From contig WOAB01000188.1 of the NCBI GenBank assembly GCA_027886185.1, positions 3,224,001-3,288,000 on the forward strand: 64,000 nt of DNA, given 5' to 3'. Shown one piece after another: positions 1-12,690 of the stretch (positions are counted from its first letter, which is position 1; each line of letters starts with the position of its first letter). The translations under genes were made by a program, and so were the position numbers. Under the pieces are notes generated by a model. The model did no database searches. It was not told where the DNA came from and was given only the letters and a program-made list of their open reading frames with translations. Source of the DNA: Rheum nobile (taxonomy: Eukaryota; Streptophyta; Magnoliopsida; Caryophyllales; Polygonaceae).

Positions 1-2305
1 CGAGGAATATCTGCGGATTTCCTTGTCAATCCTTAGACAACATCAGCTTTTTGCTAAATTGTCTAAATGTGAATTCTGGATAAAGGAAGTGGCTTTCTTA
101 GGCCACGTGATCAATAAAAATGGGGTTATGGTTGATCCCCAAAAGATTGAAGCGGTGGCTAAATGGACACAGCCCCAGAACGTGAAGGAGGTGCGTAGTT
201 TTCTTGGACTTGTCGGGTATTATAGAAGGTTCGTAGAAGGATTTTCAAAGATCGCTCTACCTATGACCAATCTACTCCGTAAGGTCCATAAGAAGTTTGT
301 CTGGAATGACAAGTGCGAGGCCAGTTTCCAGGAGTTGAAGCGACGGCTGACCTCGGCACCCGTGTTAGCACTCCCAGAAGGAAATGACGAGTATGTGGTC
401 TATAGTGATGCTTCAAAGTGTGGTCTGGGTTGTGTACTGATGCAGAGAGGCAGAGTTATTGCTTACGCATCTAGACAACTCAAGACTTACGAAGAAAACT
501 ATCCGACCCATGATCTTGAGTTAGCAGCGGTTGTCTTTGTGCTAAAGATTTGGAGGCATTACCTCTACGGTATAAGATGCCAAGTCTTCACTGACCACAA
601 AAGTCTCAAGTATATATTTACTCAAAAGGAGCTAAATATGAGACAACGCCGCTGGCTAGAGTTACTCAAAGACTACGACATGGAGTTGCTGTATCATCCG
701 GGCAAGGCTAATGTAGTAGCCGATGCACTAAGCCGGAAGACAACGCACGAGACTGTAGTTGCTCTACTTACTGCTCAGACCAAGCTAAACCAAGAGTCAT
801 GCGACATTGAAGTCTTGTATGACCAGCGTAGAGGGTACCTGAGTATGATGGAAATTCAGGCTACACTGCTGGATCAGATCAAAGAAAAGCAAGTCGATGA
901 CATCATCTTGGTGAAGTTAAGCAGTGAAGTGATGGATGGGAAAGCTCCCAGTTTTGTGGTTCAGGATGATGGATCACTTTGGTTTCAGGATCGGATCTGT
1001 GTGCCTGACACAGAAGGTCTTCATCAGTTGGTGATGAGAGAAGCTCATTCATCTGCTTATTTTGTGCATCTTGGCTCTAGCAAGATGTACAAGGACCTCA
1101 AGAAGAAGTTTTGGTGGCCAAACATGAAGTGGGACGTGGCAGACTTTGTGGCAAAGTGCTTAACTTGCCAGAAGGTCAAGATCGAACACCGCAGGCCAGG
1201 TGGTGAGTTGCTACCTCTCCCAGTGCCAGAATGGAAATGGGAGGACATCGCCATGGACTTCGTCACTGGGCTACCAAATACTCGAAGTCAGAGGGATGCT
1301 ATATGGGTAATTGTGCATAGGCTTACGAAGAGTACTCATTTCATAGCCATCAAGACCACATGGGAAACCCAGAAGTTAGCAGAAGTCTACCAGAAGGAGA
1401 TTGTCCGCTTATATGGCATTCCTAAGACCATTGTATCGGATCGAGATGGCTGTTTCATGTCAAGGTTCTGGCAGGAACTTCATAAGGCTATGGGAACCGA
1501 GTTGAGGTTCAGCATCGCATTTCATCCTCGGACAGATGGCTAGTCTGAAAGGACCATCCAGACCCTGGAGGATATGCTTAGAGCTTGTGTACTCGATCGT
1601 CCGACTAGCTGGAAGGACAGCTTGAGTCTGATTGAGTTCACATACAACAATAGCTGGCATGCTACAATCAAGATGGCACCGTTTGAAGCTTTGTATGGTC
1701 GCAGATGCAGATCTTCGATTTGTTGGGATGATAATGCCGACAAAATTCTGCTTGGACTAGAGTTGGTCGAAAGGACGGCCTCAGACATTGCTTTGATCAG
1801 ACAAAGGATGTTGACCGCTCAGAGTCGACAGAAGTCCTACGCAGATCGGAAGCACAAGACTGTCGAGTTCAAGGTCGGTGACAAGGTTTTTGTCAAGGTA
1901 TCGCCATCCAAAGGAGTTTTCAGATTTGGTAAGCGTGGGAAGCTTAACCCTCGCTACATGGGACCATTCGAGATTCTGGATAGAGTAGGATCTCTAGCGT
2001 ACCGCTTGGCGTTGCCGCCATCGGCTCATACAGTGCATAATGTGTTCCACATATCTCTGCTCAGGAAGTATGTGCCAGATGAGTCTCATGTGCTTAGTTA
2101 TGAGGACATCGAGATTCAAGCTAATGGTACTTATGAAGAGTTGCCCATGCGCATTTTGGAGCATCGGGAGAAGCGTTTGCGTAACAAGATCGTGCCGTTG
2201 GTACGAGTGCTGTGGTCCAAGTCAGGGACCAAAGAAGTTACTTGGAAGACGTGGGAAACCGAGTCAGATATGCTCAGGCGTTTTCCCGAGTTATTTTCGA
2301 CCTAA
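1..2305 (+). pseudogene. Ty3/gypsy chromovirus pol, 3' part (RT end, RNase H, integrase, chromodomain-like tail)
   Basis: This is the C-terminal part of a gypsy polyprotein that starts left of the window. It opens in the reverse transcriptase thumb, continues through RNase H (YSDASKCGLGCVLM near 403-445, TDHKSLKY near 592), the zinc-binding H2C2 integrase head (ending CLTCQKVK near 1160-1180) and the integrase core (MDFVTGLP near 1255; VSDRDG near 1434), and ends in a chromodomain-like module finishing RRFPELFST. The reading frame is continuous except for a TAG at 1541-1543, two codons before the SER motif that supplies the third catalytic acidic residue of the integrase DDE triad. The frame resumes without shift to TAA at 2303-2305. 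A glutamine codon at the stop in the sister copy at 53493-57104 shows this to be a C-to-T change. Clade placement as Tekay/Del-like rests on the tail and the very long LTR, and is an inference. Confidence 0.93.
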
Positions 2306-2327
2306 GTTTCGGGGTCGAAACTTCTTT

Positions 2328-2343
2328 TAAGGGGGAAGAGATA
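2328..2343 (+). other. polypurine tract of the gypsy element
   Basis: A purine-rich run (AAGGGGGAAGAGA) lies between the pol stop and the TG that opens the LTR. This is the expected place and composition of the plus-strand primer. The same layout, reverse-complemented, occurs at 53388-53403 and 46525-46541. Confidence 0.75.
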
Positions 2344-2589
2344 TGATACCCCGTATTTTTGTAAGGTTATTTTGGGAATTTTGGAATTTTCCCGAGTACC
2401 CGTTGTGTACGTCGGATTTAATACAGAGAGTTTGAGACATTCTGTAATGTGCTCTGTATCTGTAATATTTTTCTCAGTGAAATAATATACAGACAACATG
2501 CCTTGGATTTTAATATTCGTTCGCGTACGATAATTTTATCCCGGTTTAATGTCATGTTCGTTCAAAGCTGAACGGGCGGGAAAAGCTGA

Positions 2590-2735
2590 TCACGGCGACC
2601 GCCGTACAGTCGCGGTGACCGTCGTCGCGGATCCAAGAACGGCGACCGCCGTACAGTCACGGCACCCGCCGTCCCAATGCTCGAGGTGGTAGCTGGCGTG
2701 CCAGGCTATGGCGGCGACCGCCGTAAATTACGGCG
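2590..2735 (+). repeat. GC-rich palindromic motif cluster, upstream (U3) site of the LTR
   Basis: Several copies of CGGCGACCGCCGT-like sequence (also with CACCCGCCGT and GGTGACCGTCGT variants) occur between the LTR start and its TATA box. They stand out in an otherwise ordinary LTR. A second cluster of the same motif is at 3108-3185. The sister LTR at 50918-53387 has clusters at the same two offsets but with a different motif. Confidence 0.8.
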
Positions 2736-3107
2736 CCCGTCGTAATTGCCACCGTCGTTGTCCGGCAGTCCTTGCCCGTTGGTCGCCGGCGTGATTTCTG
2801 GTGAGCGCCGAACTAGCCTTCGTAGGCCCATTTTTCGTGCTCCAGATGCTTTGGCTATAAAAGGAGGTGTTGGGGGAGAGATTTGAGCCATCCCAAACAC
2901 CGAACCTCTGCCAAATTCTCGTGTCGTCGGAGTTGTGTTTCGCCGGAGTTTGCAAGCTCTCGTCGATGTCGTTTGGTGGTGTTTCCAGCAGCCCTTTTTA
3001 AGCCTTTTGGTTGCCTTTGGAGGTCAGAACCCAAGCAAGGCGGAAAGGGGTCGAAACGCGCATCGTTTTGGTGAGATTTCTCTCGTTTCAGTCATCTGAG
3101 TTCTTCA

Positions 3108-3185
3108 CGGCGACCGCCGTGTTCTTCACGGTGCCCGCCGTGTTCATCACGGCGACCGCCGCCAAGAACACGACCGCCGCCAGTG
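3108..3185 (+). repeat. GC-rich palindromic motif cluster, transcribed-side site of the LTR
   Basis: Three tandem phrases (CACGGCGACCGCCGTGTTCT, CACGGTGCCCGCCGTGTTCA, CACGGCGACCGCCGCC) lie about 250-330 bp downstream of the TATA box. They match the motif at 2590-2735, so the two clusters share one motif although they are about 400 bp apart. Confidence 0.8.
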
Positions 3186-4782
3186 CCCAGAATGCCTTCG
3201 TGGCTTTGGCTTGGTTGGTTGTGGTCGTGGCGTCTTTCCTTTCGTTCTCTTTCGTCGTTTTTAGATTCGTACTACGGTTATGTCGGATCTAACTTAGGGT
3301 TCCTTTTATGGGTCGACTCGAAGGTTGTTGTGCTGTTGGAGCTATACCCGTGTCGAGCCCGAAATCCAGTTGTCGCCGTTAGGCTATTCTGCGGATTAAG
3401 GCAAGTGGTGGTTCGCTCTTGCTCGTTCGCTCTTGCTCTTTCGTTCCATATTTACATTAATTATCAGTAGTTTATCTGAGTAATTAATTTGGAATGAATA
3501 CTTTTTTTGTCTGGAAACGGTTTGATAAACTGTTTTGAAAATCATATAATAGGTTGTATATCTGTTAGAACAACGCTATTATCTGTGATCGCCTTTCGGG
3601 CCTTTATGTGGATTTATTCTGTAACTGTTATTGTGCTGTAACTGTTTAGTTAGCACTGTTAAATAGGAACGTTACTCGGACTCTGTCCAGTCGTTTCTTT
3701 ATAATCTGGTATCGGGGTGGCTCGTCTCCATCTGGTACTATTCTAAGATCATGATCGGTCTCTTTCACAAGTGTGTAGAGACAGGACACTTAGCTGGTGT
3801 CACAAACCTTCCGGTATACGTCACTCTCGACGAAACGTATACTAAGATGTGTCGTCCCATTGGTGGGGTACACATGTAAAAGTCTAATAACGTGATGTGT
3901 TTTTGAAACATAAATCAGATAAGTGCTACTCTGACGCACATAATTAATAAACCTTCGGCGAGTAGTGCAGCTAAGTTATAGTGCAGCTAGGAAAACTCAT
4001 CTCGACTTTGATCATAGTACGTTCTCTTTCCAATCTGGATTCGCTGTATGCGATGAGGTTGGTCGTGAATCGAAACATCTCAGTCAACTTTTAAATCATT
4101 GTTGTATGATTCTGTAACATTCCAAATTTGTCATATTTCCTTAAAGACTCATTTTCCGTTGGAGTCTTCTTTCGAGTCGATGTCTGTGAAGATTTAGTCT
4201 TCCATAATCTTCTCTTGTGCATACCTCTGGTCTATTCCAGTAGGAGTATGATGGTTGACTATCGTCATCGATTATTATTCGAGAAGCGATGAGTCTAACC
4301 TAATACGACTGCTTTGAACCATTCTGCTTTGTACCCTTGCTAGTCTATTCAAGTAGACTAACCCACGAACTTTGTTCTCTGCATGTGGACTGGTGTCATC
4401 TGTTCGATTCGGCACATCAGATCGAAAGTAGCTCAGAAGAATAGAAGGACTATGGAGTCAACGGTGGTTTTTGAACGTTTTAATTATTTCTTTAATCATG
4501 TTGAGATCTTTTGGACAATGACTTTGGTTGTAATGTACTTTCTAAGACTTCCGCTGTTTTTGGTTTAAACTCTGTATTGGCCTATTCGGGATTGGGTTGT
4601 AATCCCGTAACTCTGTTCCCTTGACAATGTTATATTTGGGATTGAATGCTTTGATCATTATGTATCATTTGTATTTCATAAATTGTATTTTAACGGTAAA
4701 GCCTTGGGTGATCTCGGTAAGGAACACTGGGATCACTGGCGGTAATACCTTTCCAAAAGGGTTAAGTTTTGGGGGTGTTACA

Positions 4783-6806
4783 ATAATGTGCACAACATTG
4801 GCAAATACAACATGCGTGTTTTAACAATATCTTGATATTCATGTTATGTCACGTATAGGGTTCATAAGTTATGTGGTAACGTTCATGTGTAGGTTGTTAT
4901 TGTTTATAAATTTGGGTTTAATGTCATGGTTATTAATGTGAGATATATGTTTGATATTATACAGAAGATAGGAAATTGTCTAGAGAGGATGTGACATATT
5001 CTGCTCAAGAAGCTACTGCATATAGTGACAAGGAAGAAAGTGGAGAGAATGACAAAGAAGAGTTGGAGGGTGATTAATGAGAAGTAGGATCGTTGTATGC
5101 TCAGTATCAAGGAAGTTTCGGCCTTCAATTTATTACAAGACAAAAAAGACGATCGGTGCTTGAAAATGATGATTTCGGGGCTTTTTTTTGGTTGGATCTT
5201 GGATCCCTTGTTTTTAGGGTTTCTTTGCTGGAAATTGAAAGGGATAAGTGGACAAGGATATTGTGGATATGACTCACCACTCAAGCCTTGAACAAGGACA
5301 AACAAATTAGAGATATGACTCACTCAAAGAAGCATATCCATGCTCGATATTACGCACGAGCACACTCGATCTTACTCACGAGCAAACAAGAAGAATTTGA
5401 GATATTCTCTTGACAAAACACTCAGTTTAAGGCTTGATTCAATTCATATTAGACGTTCCTACAATGGTAGAGAACATAAGGTATAAATATAAGACAATAA
5501 AGAAACTATAAACTCTTCACATAGCCTTGTCTTGATTCCTTAGGGAGAGGAAGAGTTTGCAGCCCATTCTGTATTGAGGAGAGAGATTAGCCCATTCATT
5601 TCATGCATATAATGCACTTATTAAATGATCAACATCACCTATATTTGATGGCCTCACGTTGGTGCTCCTTGGTCTTCTTCGACATTGAATTAGATGAGAC
5701 AATTTCTGGCAAGAGTTGGACTGTCGGTAGAGACTAGGCTTTATGGGCCTGTTCGGGGCTGATTTCATGGAAGCAATTGTCATGAGAGTTGTATCCCTTA
5801 CTCTTATTTTTCCAATGACTACTCATGGACCTCCATTGGATATTCGTAGCTCCCAATATAACCAAAGTACTGAGGAGGTGTCGGAGGGACAGATTCAGCG
5901 GTTTTGTCACCTTTCAACATCTTAATAATTCCTTTGTTTTTAGCTTTTATTCTTCCTCAAATATGATGTCACCCATAGTCATATCAGTAATAGCATGGAT
6001 GACGTTGTCACTCCACCACCAAAAAAGAAGAAAAAAACAAAGGTATTTTGTGGCTGAAATACAAGAAGAAGGTTGGTGGAGAAGTTAATGAAATACAAGA
6101 AGAAGGTTGGGAAGCCAATGAAACTATTAGTGAGTGGAATGTAAAAGTTAGCTACTCTTGGTTATGTTATTTTGTTGGATTGTTGTACTACGGATTCAAA
6201 TACTTTGTGAACTAGCATGTAATTTGTGGCTGAAAGTAATATTATGCTTTTGGTAAATTGTGAACAATAGTGGTGTAATAGAGTATGTTGATACTATGAC
6301 AAATTGCATACTTGTATGCTAATTTTCAGTTGTTATACAAGTGATGTTATGGTTCACATATTATCTATTCAGGTTCACGTATTAATAGATTACATTTACA
6401 TATTGACCATACATGTTCACAGAAAATAGTAGAATGTGTGTTAGCACTCAAAACAACATTATAATATCAGGTTAATATATTTATTGAACAGGTTCATTTA
6501 AAAAGTACTAATGTTCATATGTAGGACAAATTAAAAATTGTGAGAATTAAAGTTCATATAAGAAATATGTATGGTCCTCTCATAATAAATAGCAAATCAA
6601 GTGTAAAAAACAGAACACATAATATCTAGAAAACACAAAACTAGCATTTAAAATAGAATGATTCTCAACCCTCGTTACAACCTCACCAAAATATGAGAAA
6701 TTCTTGCGACATATCGGATCACACCAAAATAGGCGTTTTAAACGACTAGTAGATTTAACATCATAATCGAAACAAAAAAAAACACAAAGCTCCTTTTTTT
6801 CAAAAA
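4783..6806. other. AT-rich intergenic DNA, no gene recognised
   Basis: Only short chance open frames are present on both strands. A local phrase containing TATGACTCAC is repeated near 5270 and 5313, followed by alternating CTCGAT/ACGAGC words near 5342-5385. I see no coding domain, element ends or RNA gene here. Confidence 0.55.
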
Positions 6807-7217
6807 TCAGTTGATAACCGGCTGCGCATCAGAACCATCAAAGTAGGCCAACATATCTCTTCTATGGTTCTTAAAATTAATAGTAGAAGCACCAACATTT
6901 GCATACCCACCCACAATCTCCTTGAAAAGCCGATAACAAGTTATTGGGCCAATGTTTGCTTTCGAACAATAAAAAACAAACATCTTGTGGCATGCATCAA
7001 GCTTTCTACTTGTCTTCATGAGCTGGAGGTGACTTCCTATTACAGTATTGTGTGTATGGCGCACTTCAAAACCATAATCTGTGTAACCAAGACTGCCAGC
7101 AAAGCCTAGCATTAGTCTGACTTTACAACGAACTCTATTGGAGACCCTTGTATGTTGCCCGGTATTCTGATTTCCATGCTTATATCCTTCCCTGGTACAC
7201 AACATATATTTGGACAC
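6807..7217 (-). pseudogene. FAR1/FRS-type (MULE transposase-derived) N-terminal fragment
   Basis: A 136-residue open frame contains, in order, a basic stretch RVSNRVRCKVRL, the paired histidines of FEVRHTHN, and the block HLQLMKTSRKLDACHKMF followed by KANIGPITCYRLFKEIVGGY and VGASTINFKNHRRD. This arrangement is characteristic of the DNA-binding and linker part of FAR1-related proteins, which descend from Mutator-like transposases. The MULE transposase core and SWIM zinc finger do not follow, so this is a fragment. No flanking TIR was found. The start used is simply the first ATG of the open stretch; the real exon may begin upstream. It could be a decayed FRS gene or a MULE remnant. Confidence 0.6.
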
Positions 7218-8458
7218 GGAAGTTGTTTGTCTACTTTGTCGAAACGGATAGTTCCATTACAAACATCAAAAACAAAAACAAACATATAAAAGCAATGCTT
7301 TACTCTAATGTCCTAAAGTTTATCACAATAGTAGGTTTCATATCATACGGGCAAACGGGGACAAATAAGTCATTCCATCTTGAGAAAACTGATCTTCATA
7401 ATAGTCATTAACATCAGGCTCCTCGGTTCTAGTGACATCAACACTTTGAACACTATTTTCATGAGACAAGTCACAACTACCGCAACTGAAGATACAATTT
7501 AAACGAAATATTAAGGAGCATGTCAGGTTCATTATTAACGTGACAATGTTCATTATTAATAGCATTATGTTCATAATGTGTGCCAATTCATAAACCAACT
7601 AAGCAATTAAAATATTCGATTACATGATCCAACGAAAGAACGACTATGTACAAATTTTAAATAAGGGGAAGGTCTATAGAAACCAATTACATAGAAGAAG
7701 AAGAAGGATGGACTATCAATCCCAAACAACCAAAACTCGTATTCTGTAGTTCGATAAAAAAATCAGCAAAAAATTTGATTATACTCCATAGAAGCGACAT
7801 TGTGAAATAGAAGAAGCAAACAATCAATCAATCCTACATTTAAACCTCAATAAAAAAGCGAAAAGTTTGAAGAAAATCAGTACCGACATCAATGGAGGGT
7901 GGGAACGAAGAACACAACCAAAAAAGATGAAATTTGATGCCTATATGATCACGTAAACAGATTGTATTGAACAATCGAGTTTGAATTTGAAAAATCCAGT
8001 ACAAAAAGAAGGATGAATCACACATGAGAGATTACGTGGAGATCTCGGTCAGAGACATCAACATGGAGAATCGGGAGAGGAAGAAAGACCTAACACGTGA
8101 AATGACAAAATTTCCATCTATTAAGTTATAACATCATCTGAAGTGCGCCGACATGGTCCACAAAACTTTATCCAAGTCCCATACATGGGCCACGAACTAA
8201 GCTAGTAATCCTAAGTACTAAAAAAGTGGGAGATGAAATTCTGATATCCTTAAAACCTAAAAGTGTGAGTTGTATTTCTATATATTTGCATGATTTGTTT
8301 TGGCAAATTGATATCGTGTATACTTTTGATGAATGCCAAGTGTCCTTGTCTACCTAGGTGGCAACTCAATATTGGGCTGTTGACTTTTTACTTTCAAATA
8401 AATTTAATTTTTCCTTCTTAGTGTATAGGTTATAAGGTGTATTACTGCTACGTGGTGG
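7218..8458. other. AT-rich intergenic DNA, no gene recognised
   Basis: No open frame here resembles a known domain. It separates the FAR1-like fragment from the CACTA element, whose target duplication AAT begins at 8459. Confidence 0.5.
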
Positions 8459-8494
8459 AATCACTAGTACAAAAATTTCTATAGATAGCGAAAA

Positions 8495-8815
8495 ATTATA
8501 ACGGTTTTAAAAAACGCTATAAGAAAAGAATTCACATAGCGGTTTGTAAAAAAACCGCTATGAAAATATTATTTTATTTTATTTTAATTATGATTTTATT
8601 CTCTTAGCGTTTTTTTTAAAAAAAAACCGCTATAAAAATGAATAACAAGGATAGCATTTTTTTATAAAAAGCGCTATAATATATTTTAAGAGCGGTTTTT
8701 TTCTAAAAACCACTATAAATATTTGATTTAAAAAAAAAGGAAAAATAGTTGGCTTGGCCTATCATCTACATTTATAGCTGTTTTTTGAAAAAACTGCTAT
8801 AAATGTGTACTTAGA
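8495..8815. repeat. CACTA left subterminal hairpin repeats
   Basis: About five degenerate units of the form AGCGGTTTTTT..AAAAAACCGCTAT, each able to fold on itself, separated by AT-rich spacers. They mirror the array at the right end. Confidence 0.8.
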
Positions 8816-8848
8816 AAAAAAATCATATGCCAACCGGCCCTATCATAT

Positions 8849-9045
8849 TCATTCATCTGCAAAACAGCAGCCCCTTCTCAAAGTCGCTCGCCTCCTCTCC
8901 AGCTCCGGCTCGTCACGGTGGTCTCTCTGGCTTCTCCGGTGGTCTCTCCGGCCCGTCTCGCTTCTCCTCGGCTGAACTTCTTCTCGAAGCAAAAACCAGC
9001 AGCTTCTTCTTGAAGTCGCTCGCCTCCTCTCGTTTCCGGTAAGTA
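8849..9045 (+). other. GC-rich segment inside the CACTA element, possible captured 5' exon
   Basis: Base composition jumps here relative to the flanking AT-rich DNA. The segment reads as a Ser/Pro/Arg-rich frame and ends at a good donor (TTTCCGGTAAGTAC, near 9033-9046). A block including GCAAAA..CAGCAGC and AAGTCGCTCGCCTCCTCTC is present twice (8859-8900 and 8988-9034). The source gene is not recognised; a captured leader exon is the simplest reading. Confidence 0.4.
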
Positions 9046-10494
9046 CTTTGCGCCTTCGATCAATTGCTTTAGATTTGTGCAAGTCTTACTCAATCCTTGT
9101 GCAATTGTTGGTTTAGATCTGCAGCAACGTCTGATTTGCTTTAGTTTTGTGAATTTCGATTTTTAGGGTTTTGTTAATTTGTTCACTGTTGGATGAATTT
9201 TAAGGGGCATGGGCTAAGTTCATGTTGATAGGGTTAGGATTCGAGAGTCATGTGAATGCTTATTACTACGGGGCAGGGGCTAAGTTCATGAATTTTAAGG
9301 GGCAGGGGCTACGTTCATGCTGGGTTCTAATCAAAAGATAAATATATTTGTCATGTGAATGCTTATTACTACGGGGGTTGGATAACTTCATGTTGACAGG
9401 GTTAGGATTCGAGAGTTTTTCTTGTACAGATTAATGTGTATGCTTCAAAGATGAGCTGGGAAAAAGAGGTTAAAACTATAGTAAGCACTAAGCAATATAA
9501 AGAGAGTGTTGTGTTGGTGTAAAGATTATTGGTTGCTACTTATGTCCTTCCAAGACATTGTAATAGTAGTGTATTCCTGCTAAATACGAACTGTGTGTGT
9601 ATTTAAATGCATTATACTCCTCAAATGCATGTTTCTGCTTGGCTGTCAATATCATTCAGCAACAAGTCATACTACATAGAATAGAATAAACCTTCATCTT
9701 TATTAATTGTGAATTAGAGGCTTGGCTGTCAATATACTGCTTGGCTGTTAATTTGAATGCAACAGAGTGCATATAACTTATGGTAAGGAGCTATATTTTT
9801 TGCCGTGCATATGTGCAATGGTGCGTTAAGTCATATCACATAACATGAAATTAGGATTAGGGTTAATCCATACTCCTTTGCCACTTAGGGAAGTTTTATT
9901 AACTTATTGAAGATCAAGATTTATGAATCTGATTAGAGATTATAATACTCAAAGCTACGAGTTCAAATTCTGTTTTGCTATTTTTTGTCAAATGAATGCC
10001 AGCAAGATGATCAATAAATTGACTTTTGGGTGGAAGATAAGACAACTTTGCAAATGAACTAGTTAAATTCCTAAAAATGAATCACAATTTTTAGAAATAT
10101 GATTGAAACAGTGCATGATTTGACTTTTGGCTAGCTAATATATTGAAACAGGTTAAATTGACTTTTGGCTAGCTAATATATTTGCTTAACAATGCATGAT
10201 TTGTGTATACACATCTATTGTCTTATATATTTGGTCTTGTGTCTGCCATTATAAATAATGAAATTTTTAAGTGTTTTATTATTATAATGAATTTTTATGT
10301 AAATAAATGAAATGTATATGAGTGATAGTATATTTTATGCCGTTTTTGGTCTATTGTCTTATATATTTGGTCTTCTCTGGCTTATGGGCAATATATGAGT
10401 ACTACATAAATACATATCTATTGTCTTAAAAGGTTCATGTGAATCATGACCCTTTATTTTTTCTTATGTCCCATCTTGTCTTCTTGTGATTCAG

Positions 10495-11956
10495 AAAGAT
10501 GTTATGAAGTCTAGAAACAAAGAACTAGTTGGACTATTCGATAACGGTATCGGTATACATCATGCTGGGATGTTACGTGCTGATAGAAGTCTTACTGAAC
10601 GGCTCTTTTCTGATGGACTTTTGAAGGTTGCTAAACGATGCTTGTCCGTTTGCTGATCTTCCCCCCTCGCCCTTACCTTTTTAACCGACTTTTCATTTCT
10701 TTAGGTGCTTGTCTGTACAACGACTCTAGCTTGGGGGTGAATCTTCCTGCTCATACAGTTGTAATCAAGGTTTGTCGTGCACTTATCGTAATTTAGGGAA
10801 ATTGCATAAAAGTCTGTGACTGATCTGGTTACTTATTGGTTTAGAACTGTTATATTATGTGACTGATCTAGCACTTTCTAAGCTAGACTTGGGTATTATT
10901 ATGGGGGCACTGTTACTTTTGTTAGTTGGTGTTTCTGCTTATTTTATCGCCCTAGTATGGCTTGAAGGGAAAAAAATTGTTATGTGCTTTAGGGTACACA
11001 ATTATATATCAAAAAGCTGGAGGCTGGAAAGACCTGGGAATGCTTGACGTTATGCAGGTGAAACAGTTACTTAGATACAATATTTATTTAGAATGATAAG
11101 GCTACTTTATGCAGTAAAAAGATGATGGTTCTCTTTCAGATTTTTGGACGTGCAGGAAGACCTCAATTTGACAAGAGTGGTGAAGGCATAATTATTACAT
11201 CGCATGACAAATTGGCTTATTACTTGAGGTTGTTGATGAGCCAATTCCCCATTGAAAAGTCAGGTACACTCATATAGTTGATGAGGTTTATCAAGCATAT
11301 TGGTTTATGTCATTGAATCTATTTTTTTGCTCTCCGTGTTCAAACATGATTGGTTATTGTGGATTTCCTCACAACATTTCCAAACCCTTCTCATCCATTT
11401 TCCATTTGTTGAGTGCTCTTCCTCACTACATCTCCATATGTTCTATTTTTTGCAAGACTACCACTAATGCTTCTCTTTCATATATGTTTCAATGTTCGAT
11501 AGCTTTTTTATTCCATTTCCATATTTGGTGTTATTCAGTAGGATTCAGCACCACCCCTGATGTTTTCCTAAAAGAAAAACCCACATTTGGATTCCTTGAA
11601 ATTAAATATCATGTATAAAAAATGGAGTTCCAGCCCAATTCTCCATTTTAATTTCCAACTCGAATTTGATGGATAAGCAGTGTACCCTAGCTAAATAGTT
11701 TCAGTGTTTCACTAATTAAAATTTTACCAAACTACTGGCAAACTGTAACTTGGTGTTACTTCTCCATCACTACTGAATTTACCTGTGTGCATTGGCTTTT
11801 CTGCAGTTCATTAGCTCATTGAAAGATAATTTGAACGCTGAGGTTGCTCTGGGTACCGTCACGAATGTGAAGGAGGCTTGTGCATGGATGGGTTACACCT
11901 ATCTTTTTATAAGGATGAAGAAAAACCCACTGGCCTATGGGATAGGGTGGGATGAG
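10495..11956 (+). pseudogene. captured fragments of a Ski2/Brr2-type DExH-box RNA helicase gene (DExH14/ASCC3-like)
   Basis: Five exon-like blocks with canonical splice sites encode consecutive pieces of one helicase: 10495-10626 (SRNKELVGLF, GIHHAGMLRADR, FSDGLLK), 10705-10769 (VLVCTTTLAWG, NLPAHTVVIK), 10993-11057 (GGWKDLGMLDVMQ), 11140-11263 (IFGRAGRPQFDKSGEG, SHDKLAYYLRL) and 11807-11956 (FISSLKDNLNAEVALGTVTN, EACAWMGYTYLF, NPLAYGIGWDE). These cover the end of a RecA2 helicase core (the GRAGRPQFD motif VI region) and the start of the winged-helix/Sec63-like part, as known for plant DExH14-type proteins. Introns are retained between blocks, so capture was at DNA level. The second block is one base short (TTGGGGGTGAAT) and the third has a small deletion, so no product can be made. 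Both ends of the gene are missing. Confidence 0.85.
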
Positions 11957-12279
11957 GTACAGCCTTGTCCATTGCAATTGACTAACAATTTCTTTATGAC
12001 CCCTCGAGGATAGTTTATGTGTGATGTAGTGAAGAATTTCCCAAAGGGGATTTTATTTTACTATGAATTGCCCGTATAAGTTTCTTATTCAGTTTCTTAT
12101 TCTGGAAAGCACTTAGCACTCTTTTTATGTGTATTGAGATTCTTGATGTAGTGAAGAATTTCCCAAAGGGGATTTTTATGTATATTGACAAATTGGCTTT
12201 ATTTTGTACATGAATTCACAACTTTTGGTTATGGAAATGGGGTTAAGTTATGTATTGCATACAGGGAAATATATATAAA

Positions 12280-12690
12280 AAAATAGCGATTTTTTTCCCA
12301 AACCGCAATAAAAAATAATCAAAATTTTAGTTGTACAAAAACACATTCATAGCATTTTTTCTGAAAAAAGCGCTATGAGTAGTTATCACAAGCATAGCGG
12401 TTTTTTCAGAAAAAGCGCTATGAGTAGTTATCACAAGCATATCGCTTTTTTCAGAAAAAGCACTATGAATAGTTATCACACGCATAGCGCTTTTTTAGAA
12501 AAAGCGCTATGTAAACGTCGTATTTAAATAAAATAAAAAATAGAATAAACATAGCGTTTTTTCTAAACAAACGCTATGCGTGTGTTTTTTTATAGCGCTA
12601 TAAATATATAATACCGCAGTTCTATAGACAGCGCTCGTAAAACCGCTATCCTCTTCATAAAAAAACGCTATGCCAAGGCATTTCTGTACT
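12280..12690. repeat. CACTA right subterminal tandem hairpin repeats
   Basis: A unit of roughly 45 bp recurs about four times with few changes: CATAGCGGTTTTTTC, then AGAAAAAGCGCTATGAGTAG, then TTATCACAAG. More diverged units lie on either side. The inverted halves of each unit pair, giving a row of hairpins. Confidence 0.85.

Larger units (their letters stand above)
2344..4782 (+). mobile_element. 3' LTR of the Tekay/Del-like gypsy element
   Basis: It begins TGATACCCC directly after the polypurine tract and ends GGGGTGTTACA, giving TG...CA ends and a length of 2439 bp. A TATA box (CTATAAAAGG) is at 2855-2864. The 3' half resembles, in reverse complement, the LTRs at 44101-46524 and 50918-53387, including the GATCTC..CACTGGCGGTAATACC block near the end. 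The 5' partner and its target duplication lie outside the window, so insertion age cannot be judged here. Confidence 0.88.
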
